Origin: Verrucomicrobiota bacterium | GTDB taxonomy: Bacteria > Verrucomicrobiota > Verrucomicrobiia > CAIQCK01 | Assembly (NCBI GenBank): GCA_016235595.1 | Contig: JACRJX010000016.1 | Coordinates: forward strand, 299,002-363,001 | DNA length: 64,000 bases | Direction: 5' to 3' | In this document: in pieces, positions 16,671 through 25,740 of the stretch | How positions within the stretch are numbered: the stretch's first letter is position 1 | Layout: the number at the start of each line of letters is the position of its first letter | Translations under genes and position numbers: made by a program | The notes under the pieces: model-generated | Database searches by the model: none | The model's input: the letters and a program-made list of their open reading frames with translations, nothing else | Told to the model about the DNA's origin: nothing

Positions 16671-17711
16671 TTGAAGATTGCTGTCGATGCCATGGGGGGA
16701 GATCACGGGCCGCAGCCTGTTGTGGAGGCTGCAGCGACGGCGCTTGAGCTGTATCCACAGATCGAGCACATCTTCCTGGTCGGCATCGAGAAGGAACTCA
16801 ATGCGAGACTTGCGACTCTGTCGCACGATCGCTCGCGTTTGAGCATCGTTCACGCCTCCGAAGTCGTGACGATGGAGGATAAGGCTGTTGAGTCAGTCCG
16901 CCGCAAGCGGGATTCCTCGCTCAGCCGGGCGGTGGACATGGTGAAGGATGGCCAGGCTGACGCCGTCCTCTCGCCGGGCAATACCGGCGCGTTTATGGCG
17001 GCGGCGCTGATCAAACTGCGCACCCTTCCGGGCGTCGAGAGGCCCGGCTTGGCGACGGTCATGCCATCGCTGCACGGCAAGTTCCTCCTCCTGGATGTTG
17101 GCGCCAACGCGGACGCCCGGCCGCAGCATCTCTGCGACTACGGCGTCATGGGCGAGATTTACGCGCGGCAGATTCTGGGTGTTGCAAACCCGCGCATCGG
17201 CCTCTTCTCCATCGGCACCGAGGAGATGAAAGGCAATGAGCTGACCTTGGAAGCCCATCAGCTGCTGAAGGACAGCCCGATGAACTTTTTCGGTAACATC
17301 GAAGGACATGATCTGTTTGCCGACAAGGTGGACGTGATTGTGACCGACGGCTTCACTGGCAACGCCGTGCTTAAGAGCTGCGAAGCCACCTCCCGGCTGG
17401 TTCACGCCTGGATGAAGGAGGAACTCTCGCTGAACCCGCTGCGCAAGATGGGCACCTGGCTGGCGGCGGGGGCCTTCAGGGATCTCAAGAAGAAAGCCAA
17501 CCCCGACGAATACGGTGGCGCCATCCTGCTCGGCGCCAATGGCATTTGCATCAAAGCGCACGGCAAAGCCAACGCCAACGCCATCTGCTCCGCTCTTCGC
17601 GTTGCTGCTGACGCCATCACGCGCCAGGTCAACAAACTGATCATTGAAGAAATCCGATTGACGCATGAAAAAAAACACCCCGCGCAGCCCGCGCCCACAA
17701 TTGCCGCCTAG
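16671..17711 (+). CDS. plsX: Phosphate acyltransferase PlsX
   Basis: A 346-residue enzyme. The conserved N-terminus KIAVDAMGGDHGP fixes the start at a TTG codon (16671); no ATG lies in the right place, and another TTG at 16665 is a less likely alternative. PSLHGKFLLLDVGANADARP and VTDGFTGNAVLKS are PlsX signatures. The enzyme makes acyl-phosphate from acyl-ACP, the first step of the PlsX/PlsY route to phosphatidic acid. Its end overlaps fabH by 47 bases. Confidence 0.93.
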   Translation: MKIAVDAMGGDHGPQPVVEAAATALELYPQIEHIFLVGIEKELNARLATLSHDRSRLSIVHASEVVTMEDKAVESVRRKRDSSLSRAVDMVKDGQADAVLSPGNTGAFMAAALIKLRTLPGVERPGLATVMPSLHGKFLLLDVGANADARPQHLCDYGVMGEIYARQILGVANPRIGLFSIGTEEMKGNELTLEAHQLLKDSPMNFFGNIEGHDLFADKVDVIVTDGFTGNAVLKSCEATSRLVHAWMKEELSLNPLRKMGTWLAAGAFRDLKKKANPDEYGGAILLGANGICIKAHGKANANAICSALRVAADAITRQVNKLIIEEIRLTHEKKHPAQPAPTIAA

Positions 17712-18696
17712 AGCCGTCTCCATCGTCGGCACTGGCAGTTACCTCCCGGAACGCATTGTCACCAACGCGGAATTCGAGGCCCGCAAGGAACTCGCAACTT
17801 CCGACGAATGGATCCGCACTCGCACTGGCATTCGCGAACGCCGGTTTGCCCGCGAAAACGAATACGCCTCCGACCTGTCCGCCGAGGCCGCTCGCCGTGC
17901 CATGGCCCAGGCCGGTGTGAAGCCGGAAGAGATTGACCTCATCATCGTTGCCACCATCACGCCAGACATGCCGTTTCCGGCCACGGCCTGCCTCGTGCAA
18001 CACAAGATCGGGGCCAAACGCGCCGCGTGTTTCGACTTGGAGGCGGCCTGTTCTGGTTTCCTCTATGCGTTGGAGGTCGGCCAGCAATTTGTCGCCGCTC
18101 ACACCTACAACACCGTCCTGGTCATCGGCGCGGAAAAGCTTTCCTCCATCATTGACATGCAGGATCGCAATACCTGTGTCCTGTTCGGCGACGGCGCCGG
18201 CGCGGCCATCTTGCGCAGCCGTGACGACTCCAGTCACGGCATCCTCACCACCTGCATGGGCGCCGATGGCGCGTACAGCGACTTGCTCAAAATGCCCGGC
18301 GGCGGTTCTTGTCACCCCGCCACACGCCAAACGGTGGATGCACGGCTGCATTTTCTCCAGATGGCCGGCAAGGAAGTCTTCAAACAAGCGGTCACGGCGA
18401 TGAATTCCGCAGCCACCGAGGCGTTGGCGCGTTGCCAGATCACCGGCGCAGACATCGCGCTGGTGATTCCGCATCAAGCCAACCTTCGCATCATAGACGC
18501 GCTCGCCAAACGCATCGGAGTGCCGGCCGACCGCATCTACGTCAACCTCGACCGTTACGGCAACACATCTGCCGCGAGCGTGCCCATCGCGCTAGATGAA
18601 GCTGCTCGCGCTGGCCGCATTAAGAGCGGCGATCTGGTGTTGATGGTGGCCTTCGGCGCCGGCTTCACCTGGGCTTCCTGCGTCATCCAGTGGTAA
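17665..18696 (+). CDS. fabH: 3-oxoacyl-ACP synthase III
   Basis: A 343-residue condensing enzyme. The catalytic triad is visible: Cys in EAACSGFLYAL, His in IPHQANLRI, and Asn in RYGNTSAASVP. GTGSYLPERIVTN is the usual beginning after a 16-residue extension. It starts fatty-acid synthesis by joining acetyl-CoA to malonyl-ACP. It overlaps plsX by 47 bases, so the real start could be a few codons later (no better candidate is seen). It converges with hflX. Confidence 0.95.
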   Translation: MKKNTPRSPRPQLPPRAVSIVGTGSYLPERIVTNAEFEARKELATSDEWIRTRTGIRERRFARENEYASDLSAEAARRAMAQAGVKPEEIDLIIVATITPDMPFPATACLVQHKIGAKRAACFDLEAACSGFLYALEVGQQFVAAHTYNTVLVIGAEKLSSIIDMQDRNTCVLFGDGAGAAILRSRDDSSHGILTTCMGADGAYSDLLKMPGGGSCHPATRQTVDARLHFLQMAGKEVFKQAVTAMNSAATEALARCQITGADIALVIPHQANLRIIDALAKRIGVPADRIYVNLDRYGNTSAASVPIALDEAARAGRIKSGDLVLMVAFGAGFTWASCVIQW

Positions 18697-18709
18697 GTCC
18701 AGCGTGGGA

Positions 18710-20065
18710 CTAGGCGCTCGTGTCGGCACGCCGGTAAGGCTGCAGTTCAGCCAGCATGCTGGGCGGCACCTTTGCATCCAGTTCGCAACGGCCGCGCACA
18801 AACTTTTTTTGCAGCACTTGGCCATCACGATGAATCCGCGCAACCAGCGCGGTTTGGTTGGTGGGAATGGCAAGCCGCACAAACTCGTGCTTCGGCGTAA
18901 GCTGGATGCTCAGTTCGCTTAGCAGCATGTCGAAGCCCGTCTTTTTCAGCGCGCTGATGGCGATGGCGTTGGGCGTCTCTCGGCTCAATCGGTCGAGCAG
19001 CGTGCGATTCTCGACGAGGTCGGTCTTGTTCAATGCGGTCACGGTGGATTTCTGGGCGGCCTTCAGATCGAGGAGCACCTGGTTGACAGCGGCGATCTGG
19101 TCGAACACCTGCGGATGGCTGGCGTCCACGACGTGGATGAGCACGTCCGCTTCGACGACTTCCTCAAGCGTGGCATAAAAACTGTCCACGAGGTGGTGGG
19201 GCAGTTGGCGAAGGAAACCGACTGTGTCCGTGAGCAGCACGTTGCGGTTGTTGGCAAGCCGCAGCCGGCGCGTGGTGGGGTCGAGCGTGGCGAACAGTTT
19301 GTTCTCGGCGGCAACGTGGGCGTCGGTGAGCGCGTTTAGCAGCGTGCTCTTGCCGGCATTGGTGTAGCCGATGATGGCAACGATGGGCCACTCGTGCCGC
19401 CGCCGACCGCTGCGCATGACCGCGCGATGCTTGCGAACCTCGGCGATTTCGGCGCGCAACCTTCGGATGCGCTCCTCGATGCGGCGGCGGTCCACCTCCA
19501 ACTGCGTTTCGCCGGGGCCGCGCGCGCCGATGCCGCCGTATTGGCGCGAGAGGTGAGTCCAGAGCCGCGTCAGTCGGGGGAGCATGTATTGAAGCTGCGC
19601 CAGCTCGATCTGAAGTTTGCCCTCACGGGTGCGCGCGCGCTGGGCAAAGATGTCGAGGATCAACTCGGTGCGGTCGAGCACCTTGCAGCCGAAGATCTCT
19701 TGCAGGTTGCCCGCCTGCGCAGGTGTAAGATCGTTGTCGAAGATGACCGAGGTGACGCGCTCTGCTTCGGAAACCCCGATGACGTATTTGGCGGCCAGTT
19801 CTTCAGCTTTGCCGCGGCCGATGAAGTGCGCCGGTGTCGGGTCCGTGAGTTTTTGGGTGGCGCGATCCACGATCAGTGCACCCGCCGAGCGCGCCAGTTC
19901 CGCCAACTCGTCGAGGCTGTCGGATGCCTGCCAATGGTCGCGGCCGGAACGTTCCAATTCCACCAGCAGCACCCGCTCCTGGAGTCGTGTCTGTGTATCA
20001 ATCAGTTTTCTCGTCGTCGTTTGTCTCCTGCCGGTAAACCTACCGTTGCGATTGCGCGAGGTCAA
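18710..20065 (-). CDS. hflX: Ribosome-associated GTPase HflX
   Basis: A 451-residue HflX. The N-terminal glycine-rich nucleotide region is followed by the signature RQYGGIGARGPGETQLEVD. The GTPase motifs are GYTNAGKST (G1), DTVGF (G3) and NKTD (G4). HflX splits stalled or hibernating ribosomes after stress. The start is taken as TTG at 20065, whose bases overlap the maf stop codon (TTGA), implying coupling; there is no suitable ATG. A non-standard start after AGGAG near 20030 is an alternative. Confidence 0.92.
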   Translation of the reverse strand: MTSRNRNGRFTGRRQTTTRKLIDTQTRLQERVLLVELERSGRDHWQASDSLDELAELARSAGALIVDRATQKLTDPTPAHFIGRGKAEELAAKYVIGVSEAERVTSVIFDNDLTPAQAGNLQEIFGCKVLDRTELILDIFAQRARTREGKLQIELAQLQYMLPRLTRLWTHLSRQYGGIGARGPGETQLEVDRRRIEERIRRLRAEIAEVRKHRAVMRSGRRRHEWPIVAIIGYTNAGKSTLLNALTDAHVAAENKLFATLDPTTRRLRLANNRNVLLTDTVGFLRQLPHHLVDSFYATLEEVVEADVLIHVVDASHPQVFDQIAAVNQVLLDLKAAQKSTVTALNKTDLVENRTLLDRLSRETPNAIAISALKKTGFDMLLSELSIQLTPKHEFVRLAIPTNQTALVARIHRDGQVLQKKFVRGRCELDAKVPPSMLAELQPYRRADTSA

Positions 20066-20643
20066 TGCCGCTCAGGCTCGGTGCAAATGCCAAATTCCCG
20101 CAATTCCGCCGTCAGCCGTTCCAGCGGCAGGCCGATGACGTTGGAGTAGCTGCCGTCAATACCGGCGACGATGGGTGGCCCTTCCTGGATCGCGTAGGCT
20201 CCAGCCTTGTCCAGCACGTGCACGGCATTGATGTATTGCTCGATGTCCGCTTCGGCAAGCAGACGAAAATGGACGCGCGTTTCGACGGCAAATGACCGCT
20301 CACGATTCTCGGCGTGGCAAATGAGGCAGACGCCAGTGATGACGACGTGGCTGCAGCCGGAAAGGCTTCGCAACATGCGCCGCGCGTCGGCGAGGTCGCG
20401 CGGTTTTCCAAAGACCTCGTTGCCGAGCACTACGATGGTATCCGCGCCAAGAACCAGCGCGTCGGGATGCTTGGGGGCCACGTCATGGGCTTTGGCTTGG
20501 GCGTTGTGGATGGCGAGGTCGTGGAAGCTGGAGGGATGTTCGTCGCGCTCGTCCACGCCCGTCGGCAGAACGTCAAACTGCAAGCGGAGTGACCGCAGCA
20601 GTTCGGCCCGGCGGGGGCTGGCGCTGGCGAGAATCAATTTCAT
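20062..20643 (-). CDS. maf: Maf-family nucleoside triphosphate pyrophosphatase
   Basis: A 193-residue Maf protein. It begins MKLILASASPRRAELL, the conserved phosphate-binding N-terminus. VLGADTIVVL carries the catalytic Asp, and KAGAYAIQEG is the downstream signature. The enzyme hydrolyses dTTP, UTP and modified pyrimidine nucleotides to monophosphates, cleaning the pool and affecting division. The stop overlaps the hflX start. A start at 20643 is fixed by the motif; a longer reading upstream runs antisense to the carbonic anhydrase gene and is rejected. Confidence 0.93.
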   Translation of the reverse strand: MKLILASASPRRAELLRSLRLQFDVLPTGVDERDEHPSSFHDLAIHNAQAKAHDVAPKHPDALVLGADTIVVLGNEVFGKPRDLADARRMLRSLSGCSHVVITGVCLICHAENRERSFAVETRVHFRLLAEADIEQYINAVHVLDKAGAYAIQEGPPIVAGIDGSYSNVIGLPLERLTAELREFGICTEPERH

Positions 20644-20769
20644 GACATCGGATGATAGCGTTTTGCGGCAACGATGGAATTGAATTAAGTGGCCGGGCGG
20701 TGCGGAAAACGCCATTTGCGCTCGGGGTCGGGATTTGCTTTTGTGGCGAGCGCGGCTAGACTCATCCTT

Positions 20770-21318
20770 ATGAACCATCCGCTTTCCGGTCAATTGATCG
20801 CCTTTGGCGACAAACGCCCCGTGTTGGGGCCGCAGACTTTTGTGGCGGCGGGCGCGCGGCTTGTGGGTGAAGTGACGCTCGGTGAGTGCGCCAGCATCTG
20901 GTTCAACACCGTCCTGCGCGGCGACATTGCGCCTGTCGTCATCGGTCCGTTCACCAACATTCAGGACAACTCCACCTGTCACGTCGCGGACGGCTTGGGC
21001 TGTATCGTGGGTGCGTATTGCACGGTCGGCCATCAAGTGACGTTGCATGCCTGCACGATTGGCAGCGAGACGCTGGTCGGCATGGGAGCGATCGTGATGG
21101 ACGGGTGCGTTGTTGGCAACCAGTGCATCATTGGCGCAAATGCCCTTTTGACAAAAGGCCTGCATGTGCCCGACGGCTCGCTGGTTTATGGCGCCCCGGC
21201 GAAGGTGGTCAGTTCGTTGGGCGCGACTGAGCGCAGCAAGCTCCGCGCCTCAGCGGAGAAGTACGTGAAGCTGGCGCAAACCTACCTGGCCGCGTCCGTT
21301 GGGCCGGAAATCCGCTGA
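20770..21318 (+). CDS. Gamma-carbonic-anhydrase-like hexapeptide-repeat protein
   Basis: A 182-residue left-handed beta-helix protein of the YrdA/PaaY type. The three zinc-binding histidines of the family appear in STCHVADG, VGHQV and LHAC. FNTVLRGDIAPVVIGPFTNIQDNS is the classic core. Members hydrate CO2 in some lineages and act as CoA thioesterases in others. The start is set by MNHPLSGQLI; the upstream in-frame extension is not conserved in style. Confidence 0.88.
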   Translation: MNHPLSGQLIAFGDKRPVLGPQTFVAAGARLVGEVTLGECASIWFNTVLRGDIAPVVIGPFTNIQDNSTCHVADGLGCIVGAYCTVGHQVTLHACTIGSETLVGMGAIVMDGCVVGNQCIIGANALLTKGLHVPDGSLVYGAPAKVVSSLGATERSKLRASAEKYVKLAQTYLAASVGPEIR

Positions 21319-21321
21319 GGA

Positions 21322-22173
21322 CTACTTCCGGGGCGCTGCGATAAGCGATTGCGGATTGTTGCGGACGTAATGGAAAAGGTATTGTTGGGCGTAGCCGGCA
21401 TAAGGACCGAAATAACTCCGGTGAAACTCCACCAGCCGGCGGCGCGTCACACGGCGTTGGCCGGCGAAATAGAGATGCCGCAGCGCACGCTCGATCCACA
21501 CGTCGATTGGGAACGCCTCCTGCCGGCCCCATCCAAACAGCAACGCGCAATCGGCGACCTTCGGTCCGACGCCCGGCAGTTTCATCAGTTCCTCAACCGC
21601 GCGCGGATAGTCCATCGCTGCGATCGTCTCCAGCCGCACTTTGTCCGAATCAACCATCCGCGCTGTCGCAAGCAGGTTCTTGGCGCGAAACCCCATTTTG
21701 CACGACCAAAGCTGCTCGTGTGTTGCCCGTGCCACGGCTGCTGCCGACGGAAACGCGAAACCGGTGCGACCGTCGGCTTTCAATGGTTCACCGAGCGTGC
21801 GGCAGAGGTTGTCCACAACCTGGCAGATTTGGACGAATTGCTTTGCTGCCGAACAGATGAACGATGCGAGGCATTCCCACGGATCCTGTCGAAGCAGCCT
21901 CATGCCGCAGCCGAACGCCACCGCGCGCCGCATGTGCGGGTCGTTGGGAAACGTGCGGACAATAGCGGCGATGTCTTCGTGAAGCTGGAAGTAATCCGCC
22001 AATGTCCCCGCGGGCGCGCCCGAGAGCATCAGCCTGTCACCGGTTTGGGTTGCGTGGACGACGGTTCGGCCGATGACGCCTTCGTAGCTGCCACCCGCCA
22101 GCCGTCGCCAGCGGAACGCCTGGCCGCACTCCAGTGTGTGGCCAAGGTGAAAATTGCACATGGTGACTTCCAT
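21322..22173 (-). CDS. OGG1/AlkA-type DNA glycosylase (HhH-GPD)
   Basis: A 283-residue DNA repair enzyme. GQAFRW near the N-terminus is the OGG1 start-domain motif. The helix-hairpin-helix is LPGVGPKVADCALLFG, followed by the catalytic Asp in PIDVWIERAL. The Lys expected for beta-lyase activity is in the helix PGVGPKV-ADCAL. It therefore most likely removes 8-oxoguanine from DNA; removal of alkylated purines is an alternative. OGG1-type enzymes are less common in bacteria than MutM. Start chosen at MEVTMCNFHL. Confidence 0.82.
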   Translation of the reverse strand: MEVTMCNFHLGHTLECGQAFRWRRLAGGSYEGVIGRTVVHATQTGDRLMLSGAPAGTLADYFQLHEDIAAIVRTFPNDPHMRRAVAFGCGMRLLRQDPWECLASFICSAAKQFVQICQVVDNLCRTLGEPLKADGRTGFAFPSAAAVARATHEQLWSCKMGFRAKNLLATARMVDSDKVRLETIAAMDYPRAVEELMKLPGVGPKVADCALLFGWGRQEAFPIDVWIERALRHLYFAGQRRVTRRRLVEFHRSYFGPYAGYAQQYLFHYVRNNPQSLIAAPRK

Positions 22174-22228
22174 GCGGCACTCTAATCCACCCAACCTGTG
22201 AGGCAAGTGGGCTCATTTGTTATGTTTT

Positions 22229-22243
22229 TGGCTTTCCACTTGC
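22229..22243 (+). promoter_or_regulatory. Putative sigma-54 (-24/-12) promoter of rpoN
   Basis: TGGC at 22229 and TTGC at 22240 are separated by 7 bases, the exact spacing of a sigma-54 -24/-12 element (GG and GC dinucleotides 10 bases apart). It lies about 85 bases before the rpoN start. Short matches of this kind can arise by chance. Confidence 0.35.
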
Positions 22244-22326
22244 TGGAGTCGCAATGCCTTCCTATATTGCGCCGGCCATGGGTCGTCCAAGGTGGTCGCC
22301 AGTGAAGCGGTCTGTGGCAATGGAAT

Positions 22327-24462
22327 ATGGCCGGAATCTCCTTACACCAAGTGCAGCGCATGGGGCTTCAGCAAATGCTGGCGCCTCACATGCAACTCAA
22401 TCTCCAGATGCTTCAGGCGGCCACGCCGGAGTTGTGCGACTTGGTGAAACAGGAGTTGGAGCGAAATCCCACACTGGAGGAGATCCCACAGGAAAGCGTC
22501 AGCCTCGACCAGCCGCCGGAGACCACTGGCGAGGCGCCGCGCGACGGCCGCGCAGAAACGACGGACGAGTTCCGGCGGGAATTCGAGACGCTGAAGCAAC
22601 TTGACGACGAGTGGCGCGACTATTTCACACAGAGCAGCCGGAACTACAGCCGCAGCGCCGAGGACGAGGAACGCCGCCAGTTTCTTTTCGATTCGATCGT
22701 CCAGCCGGAGTCGCTTCAGGAACACCTGCTCAACCAGCTTGGCACCAGCGATGTTGCCGACGAGACGCGCCGCGCCGCGGAGACCATCATCGGCAGCCTG
22801 AATGACGACGGTTATCTGGTGGCGCATGAGGAGATGGCCGCCGCGCTGGTTGAGTTTGCGTTGCAGGTTTGTGCTCGTCGCCGGCAGTCAGGTGAGCCGT
22901 CTGCGTCGTGGGCGCGCGCGGTCATCGAAAAAGAACTGACCGAATCGTTCGAACGGTCCAAACGCGGACAACTGCTCGGTTGGCAGGAGAGATTGCATGA
23001 CATTTGCCGCCAGTTGATTGAGTCGGAAACGGGCAAGCAATCACCTCAGCCGGCAACGACCACGCCCGCATCGGAGCCCATCAGCGAAAACGTGATGAAG
23101 CCGGCGCGCGAAGCTGTCGACCGCATCCGCCAGGAACTGGCGCGGCAGTTGCGCACGGTCGTTGAAGAAGGCGCGCCAGTGCCGGTGCCGCCCGAAGTGC
23201 TGGCGGAGGTTTTCAGCGGCGCGAAGGTGGAGGAACTCAACGAGGCGTTGCAGGCCGGCCACCGGCTCGACCTGCCGCTGCTGTTCCTGCGGCCGGCGCC
23301 AGAAGTCACACTCGATACGATGTGCCGTGCTCTTGATCTGGTGCAGACGCTCGATCCGGTCGGTGTCGGCGCGCGGACGCTGGGCGAGTGTTTGTTGATC
23401 CAGCTGGCACGGCTCGACAAGGCTGACAAGCTGGAGGCGCGGATCGTGCGCGACCACCTCGCGTTGCTCGCCGGCCGCGACATGCCGAGGCTTGCTGCCG
23501 CGCTCGGCGTCACAGTGGAAGAGGCGCTGCAGGCCGCCGAGAGCATCAGCCGCCTCGAACCAAAACCGGGCCGCATGTTTGGGGCCGAGGTCAACCCTTA
23601 CGTCGAGCCGGATATTGTTGTCGTGAAGGACCACGACGAGTTCGTCATCCTCCTCAACGATGAGCGCATTCCCCATTTGCGGATCAGCGACTCCTACCGT
23701 GAGATGATGGCAGAGGAAACCGCTACGCCCGAAGTGGTCCAATACGTTCGCGAGCGCATCCAGGCGGGCAAGTTCCTCATTCGCAGCATCGCCCAGCGCC
23801 AGCAGACGATCCAGAACATCGCCGGTGAGATCGTCCGGGCGCAGCGCGAGTTCTTCGAAAAAGGCCCCGGACATCTGCGGCCGTTGCGCATGGGCGACGT
23901 TGCCTACCGTTGTGGCGAGACGTTCAAGGTCGTTGATGGCGTCGAGAAGGCCGTTTGCCCCTATTGTGGCGCGCTGACCGACATTCAAGACAGCGACGGC
24001 AATCGCCGCGAAGCCGACTGCCCGAACGCCGAGACGGACGACTTCAGCCGACGGCGTCATCGCAGCCGTGTGCCTGGCAAGGAACTGGACAACCCTCGCG
24101 TGCTCGGCGTTCACGAAACCACTGTCAGCCGCGCCAGCGCCAACAAATACATGGCGACGCCGCATGGCGTGTTCGAGATCAAGTACTTCTTCACGTCTGG
24201 CTACACCACTGCCAGCGGCGAATCGCTCGCCAGCCAGAGCGTCAAGGACCTGGTCGGGGAGTTGATCAAGAAAGAAAACCCGGCGAAACCGCTAGCCGAC
24301 CAGGAGGTCGCGGCGCTCCTCAAGCAGCGCGGTTTGGATATCGCGCGCCGCACGGTGGCGAAGTATCGCGGCGAATTGAACATTCCCTCGTCCAACGCGC
24401 GGGCCAAAAACAACGTCGCCACAACCGCGACGCCTCCCCAAGCGCTGCCGCCCGTATCCTGA
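22327..24462 (+). CDS. rpoN: RNA polymerase sigma-54 factor with two large insertions
   Basis: A 711-residue RpoN, far above the usual 450-500. The N-terminal activator domain (MQLNLQMLQAATPEL) is normal. In the core-binding domain, NDDGYLVA (about 160) and LDPVGVGARTLGECL (about 340) are normally some 30 residues apart; here about 165 intervene. In the DNA-binding domain, residues 527-592 are a Cys-containing insert (C529, C544, C547, C565) that splits the helix-turn-helix between LRMGDVA and LGVHETTVSRA. The RpoN box ARRTVAKYR (about 673-681) is intact, so the factor should still recognise -24/-12 promoters. Confidence 0.9.
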   Translation: MAGISLHQVQRMGLQQMLAPHMQLNLQMLQAATPELCDLVKQELERNPTLEEIPQESVSLDQPPETTGEAPRDGRAETTDEFRREFETLKQLDDEWRDYFTQSSRNYSRSAEDEERRQFLFDSIVQPESLQEHLLNQLGTSDVADETRRAAETIIGSLNDDGYLVAHEEMAAALVEFALQVCARRRQSGEPSASWARAVIEKELTESFERSKRGQLLGWQERLHDICRQLIESETGKQSPQPATTTPASEPISENVMKPAREAVDRIRQELARQLRTVVEEGAPVPVPPEVLAEVFSGAKVEELNEALQAGHRLDLPLLFLRPAPEVTLDTMCRALDLVQTLDPVGVGARTLGECLLIQLARLDKADKLEARIVRDHLALLAGRDMPRLAAALGVTVEEALQAAESISRLEPKPGRMFGAEVNPYVEPDIVVVKDHDEFVILLNDERIPHLRISDSYREMMAEETATPEVVQYVRERIQAGKFLIRSIAQRQQTIQNIAGEIVRAQREFFEKGPGHLRPLRMGDVAYRCGETFKVVDGVEKAVCPYCGALTDIQDSDGNRREADCPNAETDDFSRRRHRSRVPGKELDNPRVLGVHETTVSRASANKYMATPHGVFEIKYFFTSGYTTASGESLASQSVKDLVGELIKKENPAKPLADQEVAALLKQRGLDIARRTVAKYRGELNIPSSNARAKNNVATTATPPQALPPVS

Positions 24463-24581
24463 TTGCTGGCAGCAGCGGCTAGAAACACATTGACTGACAG
24501 GGAAGTTCTGGCACGATGCGCGTGCTTTGTTGCGGAACCGAGTCGTTTCGGAAACCAAAAACACTCTCAGGAGAATTGGCC

Positions 24582-25700
24582 ATGGCTACGAAAGCTGAAT
24601 TGAAGGCGTTGTTGAATGCACCCATCCCGCTTGCACCGAACACCTACATCCATTTCTACAACGGCGGCAAGCTGCGTGCAGAATTCATGGGTGAAGCCCA
24701 CCCGAAGGATGATTTCCGTTCCGAGGAGTGGATCTTCTCAACCAACCGCGCCTATACCCCCGGTCGTCCTGAGAAGGAGAACACGCCCACCAAGGGCTAT
24801 AGTATCGTCAAGCTGCCCGGCGGAGAGACCGTCCTGTTGACCGAGCTGCTCAAGGCATTCCCGAACGAGACACTCGGCGCGAAGCACTTCAAGAAGTTCG
24901 GCGCCACCCTCGGCGTGCTCGTGAAGATTTTCGATGTGGGCGAAGGCGCGCACATCCCCGTGCACTGGCATCCGTCGCCGGAGTTCTCGAAAAAGTATCT
25001 GAACAACCCGTTTGGCAAGAACGAGTCGTGGATCCTTATGGGCGTCCGCCCTGGCGCGAAGACGTGGGTCGGCTGGAAGAAGAAGGTGACGGTGAAGGAG
25101 TTTGAAAAGTGGATGGACGCGCAGGATGTGGAGGCAATGCGTGCTCACATGCATGAGATCAAACCGAAAGTCGGCGATGTGACCTATACCACCGCGGGCA
25201 TTGTTCATTCCATCGGTGAAGGTTGCTGCATCCTCGAGCCGCAGGAACCCACCGACTGGAACATCCTCGCCGAATACGAAGGGCCGTATCCCTACAAGCG
25301 CGAGCAGGCTGCGTGCGGTCTGACGTGGGACAAGGGGCTGCAGGCGGCGGACTTTTCGGTCATGAGCGAGTCGTTCCTCAAGAACCGCATTTGCCGCAAG
25401 CCGGTGAAGGTCCGCGGCACGGCCAAGAACAAGGAGGAGAAGTTCCTGCCGGATTCGGCGAGCAAGTATTTCTGGGAGACCAAGCTCACCGTCGCCGACA
25501 AGATGAAGATGCCGGGCGACCGGGGCTTCTATTGCTTCGTCACGCTGCAAGGCGAAGGCAAGCTCGTCGGCCCGTGGGGCGAGACGCCCACCAAGCGCGG
25601 CAAGTCGTTCATGATCCCGCGCTGCCTGCCGGGCTACGAAATCGTCAGCACCGGCCGCCGTCCGCTGGAAGTCATCACCGGCTATCCGCCGAAGATCTGA
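24582..25700 (+). CDS. Phosphomannose isomerase-like cupin protein
   Basis: A 372-residue protein of the mannose-6-phosphate isomerase class I type. VHWHPSPEFSKKY and ESWILM hold likely metal ligands of the first cupin; GIVHSIGEGCCILEPQEPTDW corresponds to the second HxxxxG site. It would interconvert mannose-6-phosphate and fructose-6-phosphate or a related sugar, but it is only distantly like ManA. The ATG at 24582 follows CAGGAG at 9 bases. A zinc dehydrogenase follows 40 bases later with its own strong ribosome-binding site, so the two probably form one operon that handles a polyol or sugar. Confidence 0.7.
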   Translation: MATKAELKALLNAPIPLAPNTYIHFYNGGKLRAEFMGEAHPKDDFRSEEWIFSTNRAYTPGRPEKENTPTKGYSIVKLPGGETVLLTELLKAFPNETLGAKHFKKFGATLGVLVKIFDVGEGAHIPVHWHPSPEFSKKYLNNPFGKNESWILMGVRPGAKTWVGWKKKVTVKEFEKWMDAQDVEAMRAHMHEIKPKVGDVTYTTAGIVHSIGEGCCILEPQEPTDWNILAEYEGPYPYKREQAACGLTWDKGLQAADFSVMSESFLKNRICRKPVKVRGTAKNKEEKFLPDSASKYFWETKLTVADKMKMPGDRGFYCFVTLQGEGKLVGPWGETPTKRGKSFMIPRCLPGYEIVSTGRRPLEVITGYPPKI

Positions 25701-25740
25701 ACCTGGAATCTCAAATCTGAAATCGAAGGAGACACCTCAC

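Noticed and set aside
23905..24102. Intein in rpoN
   Set aside because: The insert lacks a Cys/Ser first residue at the junction, the terminal His-Asn, and homing-endonuclease motifs, and is too short.
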